Part shown: positions 24,163 to 33,032 of the stretch, piece after piece | Layout of the letters: every line of letters begins with the position of its first letter | Position numbering within the stretch: the stretch's first letter is position 1 | From: Ascidiaceihabitans sp029251465 | GTDB taxonomy: Bacteria; Pseudomonadota; Alphaproteobacteria; Rhodobacterales; Rhodobacteraceae | Direction: 5' to 3' | Assembly: GCF_042932805.1 (NCBI RefSeq) | Contig: NZ_CP170633.1 | Location: 2,666,001-2,730,000 of the forward strand | Length of the DNA: 64,000 bases | Translations under genes and position numbers: made by a program | Notes under the pieces: generated by a model | Databases searched by the model: none | Seen by the model: the letters and a program-made list of their open reading frames with translations, nothing else | Told to the model about the DNA's origin: nothing

Positions 24163-25338
24163 TTATGTGACCGCGATGGCTGTTGCGGCGGCATCAAGGC
24201 GAAAGACAGCCTCGTTGATTTCATCGTCCGTGATGGTCAGGGGCGGCAACAGACGGATCACGTTGTCTGCTGCGGGCACTGTGATCACCTCGGCGGCGTA
24301 GCCTGCGTTGACGATGTCGATGTTGCTGGCTTTGCATTTCAGACCCAGCATCAGGCCCGACCCGCGCACGCATTCGAACACATCCGGATGCGCAGCGATC
24401 AACCCTTCGAGCCGTTGACGCAGCAAGCCTGCCTTGCGGTTCACTTCGCCCAGGAATTCAGGTGTGTTGATCGTGTCCATCACCGCGCAGCCGACCGCGC
24501 AGCCCAGCGGGTTGCCGCCATAGGTCGACCCGTGCGTGCCTGTGGTCATGCCGGATGCCGCGTCTTCGGTGGCCAAAACCGCGCCTAGGGGGAATCCGCC
24601 GCCGATGCCTTTGGCGACCATCATGATGTCAGGTTCGATGCCCGCCCATTCGTGGGCAAACAACTTGCCCGTCCGGCCAACGCCGCATTGGACCTCGTCC
24701 AGCACCAGCAGAATGTCGTGTGCGTCGCACAAATCCCGCAGGCCTTTCAGGCATTGATCAGGCAGCGGGCGAATGCCGCCTTCGCCTTGCACAGGTTCCA
24801 CCAAAATCGCTGCCGTGTTTTCAGTGATTGCCGCCGTCAGCGCATCGTGATCGCCGAACGTCAGATGCGTGAAACCACCCAACAACGGACCAAAACCTTT
24901 GGTCATTTTCTCAGACCCTGCAGCGGCGATCCCCGCGGCAGAACGCCCGTGGAAGGACCCATCGAACGTGATGATATCAACCTTTTCGGGGTGACCCTTT
25001 TCGTACCAATATTTGCGCGCCATTTTAACGGCCAGTTCGCAAGCTTCGGTGCCTGAGTTGGTGAAAAACACAGTGTCAGCAAAGGTCGCGTCCACCAGTT
25101 TGTCGGCCAGCATCTGCTGCTGCGGAATGTGGTACAGGTTCGATGTGTGCCACAGCGTTTGCGCCTGATCCGTGATCGCCTGCACCAACGCCGGGTGCGC
25201 GTGACCCAATGCGTTCACGGCAATGCCGGCCCCCAGATCCAGAAAACGTCGGCCATCTTCCTCAATCAGCCAAGAGCCTGAGCCTTTGACAAACGTCATC
25301 GGAGCGCGGGAATAGGTAGGCAAAACGGAAGCGATCAT
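24163..25338 (-). CDS. argD: Acetylornithine aminotransferase
   Basis: 391 residues from ATG 25338, preceded by AAAGGATGATCCAG. Class III aminotransferase: NSGTEACELAVKMARKY (PLP phosphate), DGSFHGRSAAG, VLDEVQCGVGRTG and the PLP lysine in MMVAKGIGGGFPLG are all present. It converts N-acetylglutamate semialdehyde to N-acetylornithine and may also act in lysine synthesis. The open frame extends 39 codons upstream, but the Shine-Dalgarno and family N-terminus (MIASVLPTYSR) decide the start. It is the first gene of argD-argF. Confidence 0.95.
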   Translation of the reverse strand: MIASVLPTYSRAPMTFVKGSGSWLIEEDGRRFLDLGAGIAVNALGHAHPALVQAITDQAQTLWHTSNLYHIPQQQMLADKLVDATFADTVFFTNSGTEACELAVKMARKYWYEKGHPEKVDIITFDGSFHGRSAAGIAAAGSEKMTKGFGPLLGGFTHLTFGDHDALTAAITENTAAILVEPVQGEGGIRPLPDQCLKGLRDLCDAHDILLVLDEVQCGVGRTGKLFAHEWAGIEPDIMMVAKGIGGGFPLGAVLATEDAASGMTTGTHGSTYGGNPLGCAVGCAVMDTINTPEFLGEVNRKAGLLRQRLEGLIAAHPDVFECVRGSGLMLGLKCKASNIDIVNAGYAAEVITVPAADNVIRLLPPLTITDDEINEAVFRLDAAATAIAVT

Positions 25339-25620
25339 CTGGATCATCCTTTGGGAAATGTGGCCGCGAGAATAAGAAGCACGATGTGTGCAACAGAGGC
25401 GCGAGCAGGTCAACAGTTTGGAAAGTTTGGGGTGCACCAAAGGTGCGGCGTTCAAAACGAGGGACTTAGGCCGGAATACGGCGTCGTCGGATCAAGGATA
25501 TGATGCGTTGTTTGAACATGAGACATTCGTAGCGCAGGGAATTCGCTTTGACCAGAGGGAATTTGGACGGTCGAGTTGGAGGCGCTTGCATCCCTGTCCC
25601 CTTGGGCAGATAGCTGTGCC

Positions 25621-26517
25621 ATGTTTCAACCACGTCCTCAAAATCCGGCCCTCGCGGCTGCGTTCATCACCGTGGCGGGCGCGTTCATCGCCCTCACAAC
25701 CCTGATCGCCAAAGCACTTGGTAGCGATCAATTCGGCGACACCCTGCACCCGCTGCAAATCAGCCAGGGGCGGTTCATTTTTGCGTTTATGGCGCTAAGC
25801 TTGGCCGCAGCAGTCCTGCGCCCGACGTTTGGTAAAATCCACTGGGGGCTGCATCTGACGCGCACCAGTTCGGGCTGGGTTGGTGTCAGCCTGATGTTCG
25901 CCGCTGTTGCGTATATTCCGCTGGCGGATGCCACAGCAATCACGTTTGTGAACCCGGTGTTTGCGATGATGCTGGCGATCCCGTTGTTGGGGGAACGGGT
26001 GGGGCCGATCCGGTGGCTGGCAGCTGGCATCGCAATCATCGGCGCGATGGTTTTGCTGCGTCCGACACCAGCCACCTTTCAGCCCGCGGCGTTGCTGGCG
26101 GTTGGGGCCGCATTGGCGTTCGGATTCGAGGTGATTTTCATCAAAAAGCTCGCCAATCGCGAGAGCCCGTTTCAGTTGCTGATCATCAACAATCTGGTCG
26201 GCATGGGCATTTCAACGCTGGCGGTGCTGCCATTCTGGCAGATGCCATCGCCTGAGCAATGGGCGTTGCTGGCGGCCCTCGGGGCCGCGATGGCCTGCGC
26301 ACAAGCCTGTTTTGTGAACGGAATGGCGCGCGCAGATGCAAGCTTTGTCGCGCCCTTCAGCTACGCCACGCTGATTTTTGCCGCCCTCTATGATGCGTTG
26401 TTTTACAAGGCCTTTCCCGACCTGATCACGTGTATCGGGGCCTCAATTATCGTTGGTGGGGCGGTGCTATTGGCGGTGCGCGAGGCCCGCCATGCAAGTT
26501 CTCGTGAACCTCGATGA
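25621..26517 (+). CDS. EamA-family (DMT) transporter
   Basis: 298 residues with ten hydrophobic segments in two EamA repeats (about 10-140 and 152-290). The conserved YIPLADATAITFVNPVFAMM and ANRESPFQLLIINNLVGMG helices mark the drug/metabolite transporter superfamily. Substrate unknown. The start is uncertain: ATG 25621 has no strong Shine-Dalgarno, and a TTG at 25576 is in frame. It is divergent from argD across 282 bp in which I see no clear operator. The last residues are basic (EARHASSREPR), as expected for a cytoplasmic tail. Confidence 0.85.
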   Translation: MFQPRPQNPALAAAFITVAGAFIALTTLIAKALGSDQFGDTLHPLQISQGRFIFAFMALSLAAAVLRPTFGKIHWGLHLTRTSSGWVGVSLMFAAVAYIPLADATAITFVNPVFAMMLAIPLLGERVGPIRWLAAGIAIIGAMVLLRPTPATFQPAALLAVGAALAFGFEVIFIKKLANRESPFQLLIINNLVGMGISTLAVLPFWQMPSPEQWALLAALGAAMACAQACFVNGMARADASFVAPFSYATLIFAALYDALFYKAFPDLITCIGASIIVGGAVLLAVREARHASSREPR

Positions 26518-26619
26518 CGTATCTTGCTTGTCACTGGCGTCAGAACCATTAGAATGAAACGCTGAATTACACCTCAAAGCGCCTCGGATGATGGGTCGCT
26601 TTTTAGCTAGGGAAACCGC

Positions 26620-27186
26620 ATGTCCTGGACTGACGACCGCGTTGAAGTGCTTAAAAAGATGTGGGGCGAGGGCCAATCGGCCAGCCAGATCGCAAAAGAA
26701 TTGGGCGGCGTGACCCGCAATGCCGTGATCGGCAAAGTGCACCGTTTGGGTCTGTCCAATCGGGCTGGCAGTGCAGGTGCAGCCAAAGCCGAAGCCAAGC
26801 CAAAGGCAGCCCCAAAGGCAGAGGCCAAGCCTAAGCCGGTGATGCGCACCGAACCGGCGGTCAAACCGGTTGATCCAAACGCGCCCAAGCCGAACTTGCC
26901 TGCGCGCAAACAGATCATTCCGGCAGGGCAACCTTTGCCACCGCAGCCCTCCGCGAACGAGATCAGCCCAGAGGCCTTGGCCAAGGTCAACGAGATCGAG
27001 AAGAAAGCCAAGCGGCTGACCTTGATGGAATTGACCGAACGGACCTGTAAATGGCCCGTCGGTGATCCGGCAACCGAAGATTTCTGGTTCTGCGGTTTGA
27101 CCGTTCAACAAGGCAAGCCCTACTGCGAGGCCCACGTCGGTGTCGCGTTCCAACCGATGAGCGCTCGCCGCGATCGTCGCCGTTGA
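26620..27186 (+). CDS. gcrA: GcrA cell-cycle regulator
   Basis: 188 residues. MSWTDDRVEVLKKMWGEGQS and the following HTH (ASQIAKELGGVTRNAVIGKV) are the diagnostic GcrA N-terminus. The middle is an Ala/Lys/Pro-rich linker (about 50-100), and the C-terminal domain has CKWPVGDPATEDFWFCG and GKPYCEAH. In Caulobacter, GcrA binds sigma70 and CcrM-methylated promoters to activate S-phase genes. The function here is by homology. It is followed by two copies of a dispersed palindrome and a terminator. Confidence 0.95.
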   Translation: MSWTDDRVEVLKKMWGEGQSASQIAKELGGVTRNAVIGKVHRLGLSNRAGSAGAAKAEAKPKAAPKAEAKPKPVMRTEPAVKPVDPNAPKPNLPARKQIIPAGQPLPPQPSANEISPEALAKVNEIEKKAKRLTLMELTERTCKWPVGDPATEDFWFCGLTVQQGKPYCEAHVGVAFQPMSARRDRRR

Positions 27187-27192
27187 ACGCAT

Positions 27193-27215
27193 GGTGTGCG
27201 ACACGCACACCTTAC
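27193..27215 (-). repeat. Dispersed palindromic repeat, copy 1
   Basis: On the minus strand: GTAA, arm GGTGTGCG, loop TGT, arm CGCACACC. It has the same plan as the copies at 27279, 45635 and 50326, but both arms differ together so that pairing is kept. It starts 6 nt after the gcrA stop. Confidence 0.75.
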
Positions 27216-27232
27216 CCGCATAAACGATGAGT

Positions 27233-27256
27233 AAGGCGCACCAAGGTGCGCCTTTT
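27233..27256 (+). terminator. Rho-independent terminator after gcrA
   Basis: Arms AAGGCGCACC and GGTGCGCCTT with a 2-nt AA spacer form a strong GC-rich stem, followed by TT. The stem is 47 bp after the gcrA stop and would end its transcript. The arms also share the GGTGCG core of the dispersed repeat family but in a different arrangement. Confidence 0.65.
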
Positions 27257-27278
27257 CCGCTAGAGTGGCCGCATCTTC

Positions 27279-27301
27279 GTAAGGTGCGGGTGTCCCGCAC
27301 C
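27279..27301 (+). repeat. Dispersed palindromic repeat, copy 2
   Basis: GTAA, arm GGTGCGGG, loop TGT, arm CCCGCACC. It is identical to the copy at 50326 over the whole 23-bp core and a few flanking bases (ACC). It lies between the gcrA terminator and the ThDP enzyme gene. Confidence 0.8.
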
Positions 27302-27393
27302 ACCACCCGTTGAAACATATCCCACACAAGTGTCACTTGAACTCGACCCACTGGGCATGGCACGTCAGAACTGATCTGATCGGAGCTTTGCCA

Positions 27394-29010
27394 ATGACAA
27401 CCACTATCCGCGCCGCTGATGCCCTTGCCCGCCGCCTGTACGCCGCTGGCTGCCGTGTCGCGTTCGGAATGCCCGGCGGCGAAGTTCTAACCCTCGTTGA
27501 CGCCCTTGAGGCCGCAGGCATCCAATTTATCTTGGCAAAGCACGAAAACGCCGCCGCCTTCATGGCCGAAGGCGCTTGGCACCGCACAGGCGCGCCCGGC
27601 CTGTTGATCGCAACTGTTGGTCCGGGTGCTTTGAACGGCGTCAATGCTGTGGCCAACGCCATGCAAGATCGGGTGCCCTTGATCGTTTTGGCAGGGGCAG
27701 TCGATGAGGACGAGGCGCAGACCTACACGCACCAGGTACTTGACCAACGCGCCGTCTTTGCCCCGATCACAAAAGCCACATTTGCGCTGAACGCAGGTGC
27801 CGCCCACGTCATCGCAGACAAAGCTGTTTCGATCGCAATGGAAGGCCGCCCCGGCCCTGTGCACATTGATGTCCCGATCACTGTTGCGCTGGAACAGGTT
27901 GCACCGACGGCTCCGGCCACGCGCGCCACGGCATCGGCCATGGTTCCGGCTGGTGACGTGATGGCGCAGGCAGCCAGCTGGCTGAGTTGTGCAAAACGAC
28001 CCGTCATGATTGCCGGTGTGGATGCGATGAACGAAGGGGCTAGCCGCGAAATTGCGGCCATGATCGACGCCTTCAACATCCCGTTGATCACCACCTACAA
28101 AGCCAAAGGCATTGTGCCCGAAGACCACCCGCTCGCCCTAGGTGGCGCGGGCCTGTCCCCCTTGGCTGACACGCATTTGCTGCCTTTGGTGCAGTCCGCC
28201 GATCTGATCATTTGTGCCGGTTACGATCCGATTGAAATGCGCCCCGGTTGGCGTAATGTTTGGGATCCACGCAAGGTCAATGTCATCGACATCACAGCTG
28301 AGGCAAACCATCACTACATGCATCAAGGGACGCTGAATATCATCGGCTCAACCCCTGCTACCTTGGCCGCGTTACACAGCGCTGCAACACCCAACGCGAC
28401 ATGGCCCAACCGAGACATCGCAACCGCAAAGACCAGCCTTGCCCAAGCGTTTCCAAAGGACGACGCATGGGGGCCCGCCGCCGTCGTCGATGTGTGCCGC
28501 ACCACCCTGCCCCGCAATACTTTGGCCACTGCTGACAGCGGCGCACACCGCATTTTGCTAAGCCAGATGTGGGAGTGTTACGAGCCTCGCGCGTTGATGC
28601 AATCGAGCGCCCTTTGCACAATGGGCTGTGCCTTGCCACTGGCTATGGGCGCGCAATTCATTGAACCGGACCGCACCGTCGTCAGCTTTTCCGGCGACGC
28701 GGGATTTTTGATGGTCGCCGGTGAACTGGCAACCGCGAAAGAGCTGAACCTAAGCACGATTTTTGTCGTGTTTGTGGATGCCTCACTGGCGCTGATCGAG
28801 CTGAAACAGCGTGGGCGCCAACTGCCGCAACACGGCGTTGAATTTGCAGAACACGACTATGCGGCCATCGGGCGTGCGTTTGGCGGGGCTGGACATACCG
28901 TGCGCAGCCGTGCCGAATTGGTCAGCGCACTAGAGGCCGCGCAAGCCAGCGAAACATTCACAGTGATCGCAGCCGTAATCGAAAAAGGGGCGTATGATGG
29001 CCGCATCTGA
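27394..29010 (+). CDS. Thiamine-diphosphate-dependent enzyme, acetolactate synthase-like
   Basis: 538 residues from ATG 27394. It has the AHAS/POX fold: catalytic Glu51 in AKHENAAAFMAEG, a central domain, and the ThDP motif beginning GDAGFLM (434 onward) with VDASLALIELKQ about 27 residues later, where the usual NN/ND pair is VD. It therefore belongs to the acetolactate synthase-like subfamily but is not evidently IlvB: no regulatory subunit gene is near, and the next gene is a family III CoA-transferase overlapping by 17 nt. A decarboxylase or 2-oxoacid lyase acting with the CoA-transferase is possible. Confidence 0.85.
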   Translation: MTTTIRAADALARRLYAAGCRVAFGMPGGEVLTLVDALEAAGIQFILAKHENAAAFMAEGAWHRTGAPGLLIATVGPGALNGVNAVANAMQDRVPLIVLAGAVDEDEAQTYTHQVLDQRAVFAPITKATFALNAGAAHVIADKAVSIAMEGRPGPVHIDVPITVALEQVAPTAPATRATASAMVPAGDVMAQAASWLSCAKRPVMIAGVDAMNEGASREIAAMIDAFNIPLITTYKAKGIVPEDHPLALGGAGLSPLADTHLLPLVQSADLIICAGYDPIEMRPGWRNVWDPRKVNVIDITAEANHHYMHQGTLNIIGSTPATLAALHSAATPNATWPNRDIATAKTSLAQAFPKDDAWGPAAVVDVCRTTLPRNTLATADSGAHRILLSQMWECYEPRALMQSSALCTMGCALPLAMGAQFIEPDRTVVSFSGDAGFLMVAGELATAKELNLSTIFVVFVDASLALIELKQRGRQLPQHGVEFAEHDYAAIGRAFGGAGHTVRSRAELVSALEAAQASETFTVIAAVIEKGAYDGRI

Positions 29011-30208
29011 GACGCCGACCGCCCTTGGTGATCTGTTCGTTTTGGATCTTAGCCGCATTCTGGCAGGGCCCACCGCAACACAACTTCTGGGTGATTTTGG
29101 CGCAACGATTATCAAGGTCGAAAACCCGAAATCCGGTGGTGATGACACGCGCGGATGGGGCCCGAATTTTGCCCGCAACGAGGACGGAACACCGTCCGAC
29201 CTAAGTGCCTATTTCATGGCCGCCAACCGCAACAAACAATCCATCGCAGTGGATATTTCGACGCCTGAAGGTCAGGATATCGTTCTGCAACTGGCTGCCC
29301 GCGCCGATATTATCATCGAAAATTACAAACCGGACGGCCTTGTCAAATACGGGCTGGATCACGCGACGATGCTGAAAAAACATCCCGGCGTTGTCTATTG
29401 CTCGATCTCGGGTTTTGGGCAATTCGGACCGAACCGCGACCAGCCCGGCTATGATCTGATGGCCCAAGGCTACGGCGGGGTCATGTCGCTGACCGGTGAT
29501 CCCAAGGGGCCACCGACCAAAGTTGGCGTCGGAATTGCCGACGTGATGTGCGGCATGTACGCGACCATCGGCATTCTGACAGCCCTGCGCCACCGCGACA
29601 AAACCGGCGAAGGGCAACACATCGATCTGTCCTTGGTGGATGCGCAAATGGCGTGGCTGATCAATGAGGGCACCAATTTCCTGACCTCGGGCGAGGCCCC
29701 GAAACGACGCGGCAATGCACACCCTAACATCGTGCCTTATGACGCGTTCGAAACATCGGACGGTCATGTCCTGATCGCCGTTGGCAATGATCCGCAGTTT
29801 GCCCGCTTTTGTGACGTGATTGGGCGTAGCGATTTGGGCAGTGATGCCCGGTTTCAGACCAACACGCTGCGCATCGAACATCGCGACGTTCTGATCCCGC
29901 AAATTCGCGACACCCTGCGTGGTTTTGCCAAGGCCGACGTCCTTGCAAAACTGCAAGGTGTGAAAGTGCCCGTTGGTCCGATCCAAACCGTACCAGAAGC
30001 TTTGCAGTCCGATCAGGCCGAGGCGCGCGGCACCGTGATCAGCGTGCCAACTGACGGTGTACAGGACGGCGCGGTCCAGCTTTTGGCGAATCCGCTCAAG
30101 CTTTCGCGCACACCCGTGCAATACCGCAGCGCACCACCGCGTTTTGGTCAGGACACCGACGCCGTGCTTGAAACACTGCGCACCTCACCTGTGTCAAAAG
30201 ACAGTTAA
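28994..30208 (+). CDS. Family III CoA-transferase (CaiB/BaiF type)
   Basis: 404 residues. It has the typical start LSRILAGPTATQLLGDFGAT, KVENPKSGGDDTRGWGP, and the catalytic Asp in RDQPGYDLMAQGYGGVMSLT. The C-terminal half (RGNAHPNIVPYDAFETSDGH) is standard. The family moves CoA between carboxylic acids such as formyl/oxalyl, carnitine or succinyl partners. The start overlaps the preceding ThDP gene by 17 nt; a second ATG at 28997 is equally good and has better spacing to AGGGG. The pair layout recalls oxalate-degrading modules, but substrates are not decided by sequence. Confidence 0.88.
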   Translation: MMAASETPTALGDLFVLDLSRILAGPTATQLLGDFGATIIKVENPKSGGDDTRGWGPNFARNEDGTPSDLSAYFMAANRNKQSIAVDISTPEGQDIVLQLAARADIIIENYKPDGLVKYGLDHATMLKKHPGVVYCSISGFGQFGPNRDQPGYDLMAQGYGGVMSLTGDPKGPPTKVGVGIADVMCGMYATIGILTALRHRDKTGEGQHIDLSLVDAQMAWLINEGTNFLTSGEAPKRRGNAHPNIVPYDAFETSDGHVLIAVGNDPQFARFCDVIGRSDLGSDARFQTNTLRIEHRDVLIPQIRDTLRGFAKADVLAKLQGVKVPVGPIQTVPEALQSDQAEARGTVISVPTDGVQDGAVQLLANPLKLSRTPVQYRSAPPRFGQDTDAVLETLRTSPVSKDS

Positions 30209-30392
30209 TTTTCCCCGTAAAATAGGCGGTAACCGGCTGATTTCCTCCAATTGTTTCGGAAATTTCGCCTTTCGCTCACGAAACGAGGCGGGCTTTTCAC
30301 GGTTGCGTGTGAAGCCCCTGTAGATCGTGTTTCGAACCCTCACATCGGCTAAACCAATAGCAACACAACCCATTTTCCAAGAGGTGCCCCCG

Positions 30393-31742
30393 ATGATGCA
30401 CGATATCTGTGACAGCCCTGTTAGCCTGACCGACCAAGCCCAACTGCAAGACTGGAACGGCGTTGTGCACGGATTTCTATCGCACGGCACCAAGACCCCT
30501 GTTCATCTGGGCGCATTGCTGGCGGCCAACCCGAATTTCGCCATGGGTCATGCGGCACGCGGTTTGTTTTCCTTGATGATGGGACGCAAAGAATTGTGGA
30601 GCGTCGCGGTTGATGCAGCAGCAACGGCCAAAACAGCAGCGGCAAACGCCTCGACAAATACGCGTGAAAACGGATGGCTTCAGGCGCTGGATGCATGGCT
30701 TGCGGGCAGCCCCACGGGGGCCATTGACGCGATGGAACGTGTGCTAATCGAAAACCCACGTGACACACTAAGCGCCAAGGTCAGCCAAGCGATCCGGTTC
30801 ATTCTGGGTGACGGCGTAGGCATGCGCAGATCAGCCGAACGCCTGTTGGGCGCGCATGACAGCGATCACGCCTGCCGTGGTTATATTTTGGGCTGCCACG
30901 CCTTTACGCTTGAGGAAACTGGCGAATACGCCGCCGCTGAGCGCACTGGTTTGCAAGGCCTGCGTTATGCCCCCGACGACGCATGGGGCCTGCACGCTGT
31001 CGCGCACGTTTACGACATGACAGCCAACCCTGATGCGGGCATCAATCTGATCGAGCAAAACACCGGCGCCTGGACTCATTGCAACAACTTTCGCTACCAC
31101 GTCTGGTGGCACAAAGCGTTGCTGCACATGGATCGCGGCGAACTGGAATTGGCCTTGTCCCTCTACGACAGCCAAATCCGTGAAGACAAAACCGACGACT
31201 ACCGTGACATCGCCAACGCCACATCTTTGCTGATGCGCCTTGAACTCGAAGGTATGGACGTCGGCAATCGCTGGGCTGAACTGGCTGATTTCTCTGAAAA
31301 CCGCACGGATGATGGGTGCTTGGTCTTTGCTGACTTGCACTACATGCTGGCGCTGGCCGGTGCTGAACGCGGTGATGCAAAAGTGGCAATGACCGCCCGA
31401 TTTGCCCATGATGCCCGTCAATCCGGCGAAATGGCAGGGCGTGTGAATGACCCTGGCCTTGCAGCGCTTAGTGGTCTGAACGCCTTTTCCGAAGGACGTT
31501 ACAACGATGCGTTCATCGATCTGTCTACGGCCCGTCCCGCCATGCAAACGATCGGCGGCAGCCACGCGCAACGCGACGTTTTTGAACGCATGACCATCGA
31601 TGCAGGCCTGCGCGCCGGACGGATTGACCAAACCGAGGTCATCTTGTCTGAACGCATGTCCCAACGCGCCGGCCACAAGGATCGTTTCACCGCCACGCGC
31701 TTTGAAAGCCTTGCACAAGCCCGTCGAATTCCGGCGCAATAA
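30393..31742 (+). CDS. Tetratricopeptide repeat protein, TTC38-like
   Basis: 449 residues from ATG 30393 behind AAGAGGTGCCCCCG. It is almost all alpha-helical with repeated TPR-like pairs (for example LAANPNFAMGHAARGLFSLM and AERTGLQGLRYAPDDAWGLH) and the WAHVYDMT-like HAVAHVYDMTANPDAGINLI segment that typifies the TTC38 family. No enzyme motif or signal peptide is seen, so it is a cytosolic scaffold. It sits 45 bp upstream of the opgCGH operon on the same strand; whether they are linked is unclear. Confidence 0.82.
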   Translation: MMHDICDSPVSLTDQAQLQDWNGVVHGFLSHGTKTPVHLGALLAANPNFAMGHAARGLFSLMMGRKELWSVAVDAAATAKTAAANASTNTRENGWLQALDAWLAGSPTGAIDAMERVLIENPRDTLSAKVSQAIRFILGDGVGMRRSAERLLGAHDSDHACRGYILGCHAFTLEETGEYAAAERTGLQGLRYAPDDAWGLHAVAHVYDMTANPDAGINLIEQNTGAWTHCNNFRYHVWWHKALLHMDRGELELALSLYDSQIREDKTDDYRDIANATSLLMRLELEGMDVGNRWAELADFSENRTDDGCLVFADLHYMLALAGAERGDAKVAMTARFAHDARQSGEMAGRVNDPGLAALSGLNAFSEGRYNDAFIDLSTARPAMQTIGGSHAQRDVFERMTIDAGLRAGRIDQTEVILSERMSQRAGHKDRFTATRFESLAQARRIPAQ

Positions 31743-31787
31743 GCGCGAAATGCTTGACCTGAGCGTACATCCACGTAGATCGCACAC

Positions 31788-33032
31788 ATGACATTCGCTG
31801 ATCCCTCACAGGTTGCATCTGCAACTGCCAAAGCCCCGACTTCGGTCGCCCCTGCAAACGTGCGTGATCTGCGCCTCGATTTCTTCCGAGGCATCGCGAT
31901 GTTCATCATCCTGATGGCGCACACACCAGGCAACTTTCTGACCAGCTGGATTCCAGCGCGGTGGGGGTTTTCGGATGCCACTGAAATTTTTGTGTTCTGT
32001 TCCGGCATGGCCAGCGCCATTGCCTTTGGGCGCGGGTATGATCGCGCCGGTTGGACATTGGCCACCGCCCGTGTCGGCTTCCGCGTCTGGCAAGTCTACT
32101 GGGCGCATGTCGGCCTGTTTTTCGCCACGCTGGCGCTGACGGTTGCCCTGACGGATTCCGGGTTCGGCACTCGCAACTATTGGGGGCAGTTGAACTTGTG
32201 GCCGATCTTTGTGGAAAGCGACAAATGGACCAATCCTGACATCCTGCTGTCGTTCATGACCCTGCGCTATGTGCCGAATTATTTCGACATTCTGCCGATG
32301 TACATGGTCGTTTTGCTGTTGATGCCCATCATCATGGCGCTGTCCAATGTGAACAAATGGCTAATCGGGGCGTTTGTGCTGACGGTTTGGCTATTTGCCC
32401 AGAAACAGTTGCTGATCACGCTTGGGCTAGAACAGCTTTACATTGGCCTGCCTGCCGAGCCGTGGACCGATCGCAACTGGTTCTTTAACCCTTTTGGCTG
32501 GCAACTGATTTTCTTCACCGGTTTTGCGTTTATGCGCGGCTGGTTGCCCAAGCCACCGGTGAACAAACTGCTGATCGGTTTGGCCTTGTTTCTGGTGATT
32601 GCCAACGTGCCGCTGTCCAGCATCGGTGTGCGGGAATTCGGGTTTGAGTGGGCACGTGACTGGCGCATCGCCAACAAGCTTTTGATCGACAAATCCAGCT
32701 TTGGGCTGTTGCGCTACGTGCATTTCCTGGCACTTGCCTATCTGTGTTGGGTCGCCGCAGGTGACAAAGGCGATCGCCTGTTGCCCCAAGGCTCCGGCAC
32801 GTTTGCCCGCATCTGGGAACGTTGCCTCGCGATCATCCTCAAGGTCGGTCAGCAATCGTTGGCCGTGTTCGTCGTGTCGATGTTCACAGCGCGCTTGATG
32901 GGCTTCACCATGGACGTTTTGGGCCGCGCGACTGTCACTGTGTTGCTGGTCAATCTGGCGGGTGCCTGCATTCTGATCGCCACAGCCTACGGTGCGGGTT
33001 GGTTCAAATCACAACCCTGGAGGGTCAAATAA
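31788..33032 (+). CDS. opgC: OpgC-domain membrane acyltransferase
   Basis: 414 residues. The N-terminal RDLRLDFFRGIAMFIILMAH is the OpgC/acyltransferase-3-like start. About ten transmembrane helices follow, with the HTPGNFLTSW and FFNPFGWQLIFFTGFAFMRG loops conserved in OpgC. It adds succinyl groups to osmoregulated periplasmic glucans at the inner membrane. It is the first gene of opgC-opgG-opgH: its TAA overlaps the next ATG (TAATG). Identification rests on the combination of family motifs and context. Confidence 0.9.
   Translation: MTFADPSQVASATAKAPTSVAPANVRDLRLDFFRGIAMFIILMAHTPGNFLTSWIPARWGFSDATEIFVFCSGMASAIAFGRGYDRAGWTLATARVGFRVWQVYWAHVGLFFATLALTVALTDSGFGTRNYWGQLNLWPIFVESDKWTNPDILLSFMTLRYVPNYFDILPMYMVVLLLMPIIMALSNVNKWLIGAFVLTVWLFAQKQLLITLGLEQLYIGLPAEPWTDRNWFFNPFGWQLIFFTGFAFMRGWLPKPPVNKLLIGLALFLVIANVPLSSIGVREFGFEWARDWRIANKLLIDKSSFGLLRYVHFLALAYLCWVAAGDKGDRLLPQGSGTFARIWERCLAIILKVGQQSLAVFVVSMFTARLMGFTMDVLGRATVTVLLVNLAGACILIATAYGAGWFKSQPWRVK

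Noticed and set aside
25339..25620. Possible small gene or operator in the argD/EamA divergent region
   Set aside because: Open frames there lack start signals and protein-like composition, and no convincing inverted repeat was found.
26467..27363. Long open frame antisense to gcrA (298 codons)
   Set aside because: It is a mirror of gcrA codon usage (Ala/Lys/Pro-rich linker) with no protein family features.
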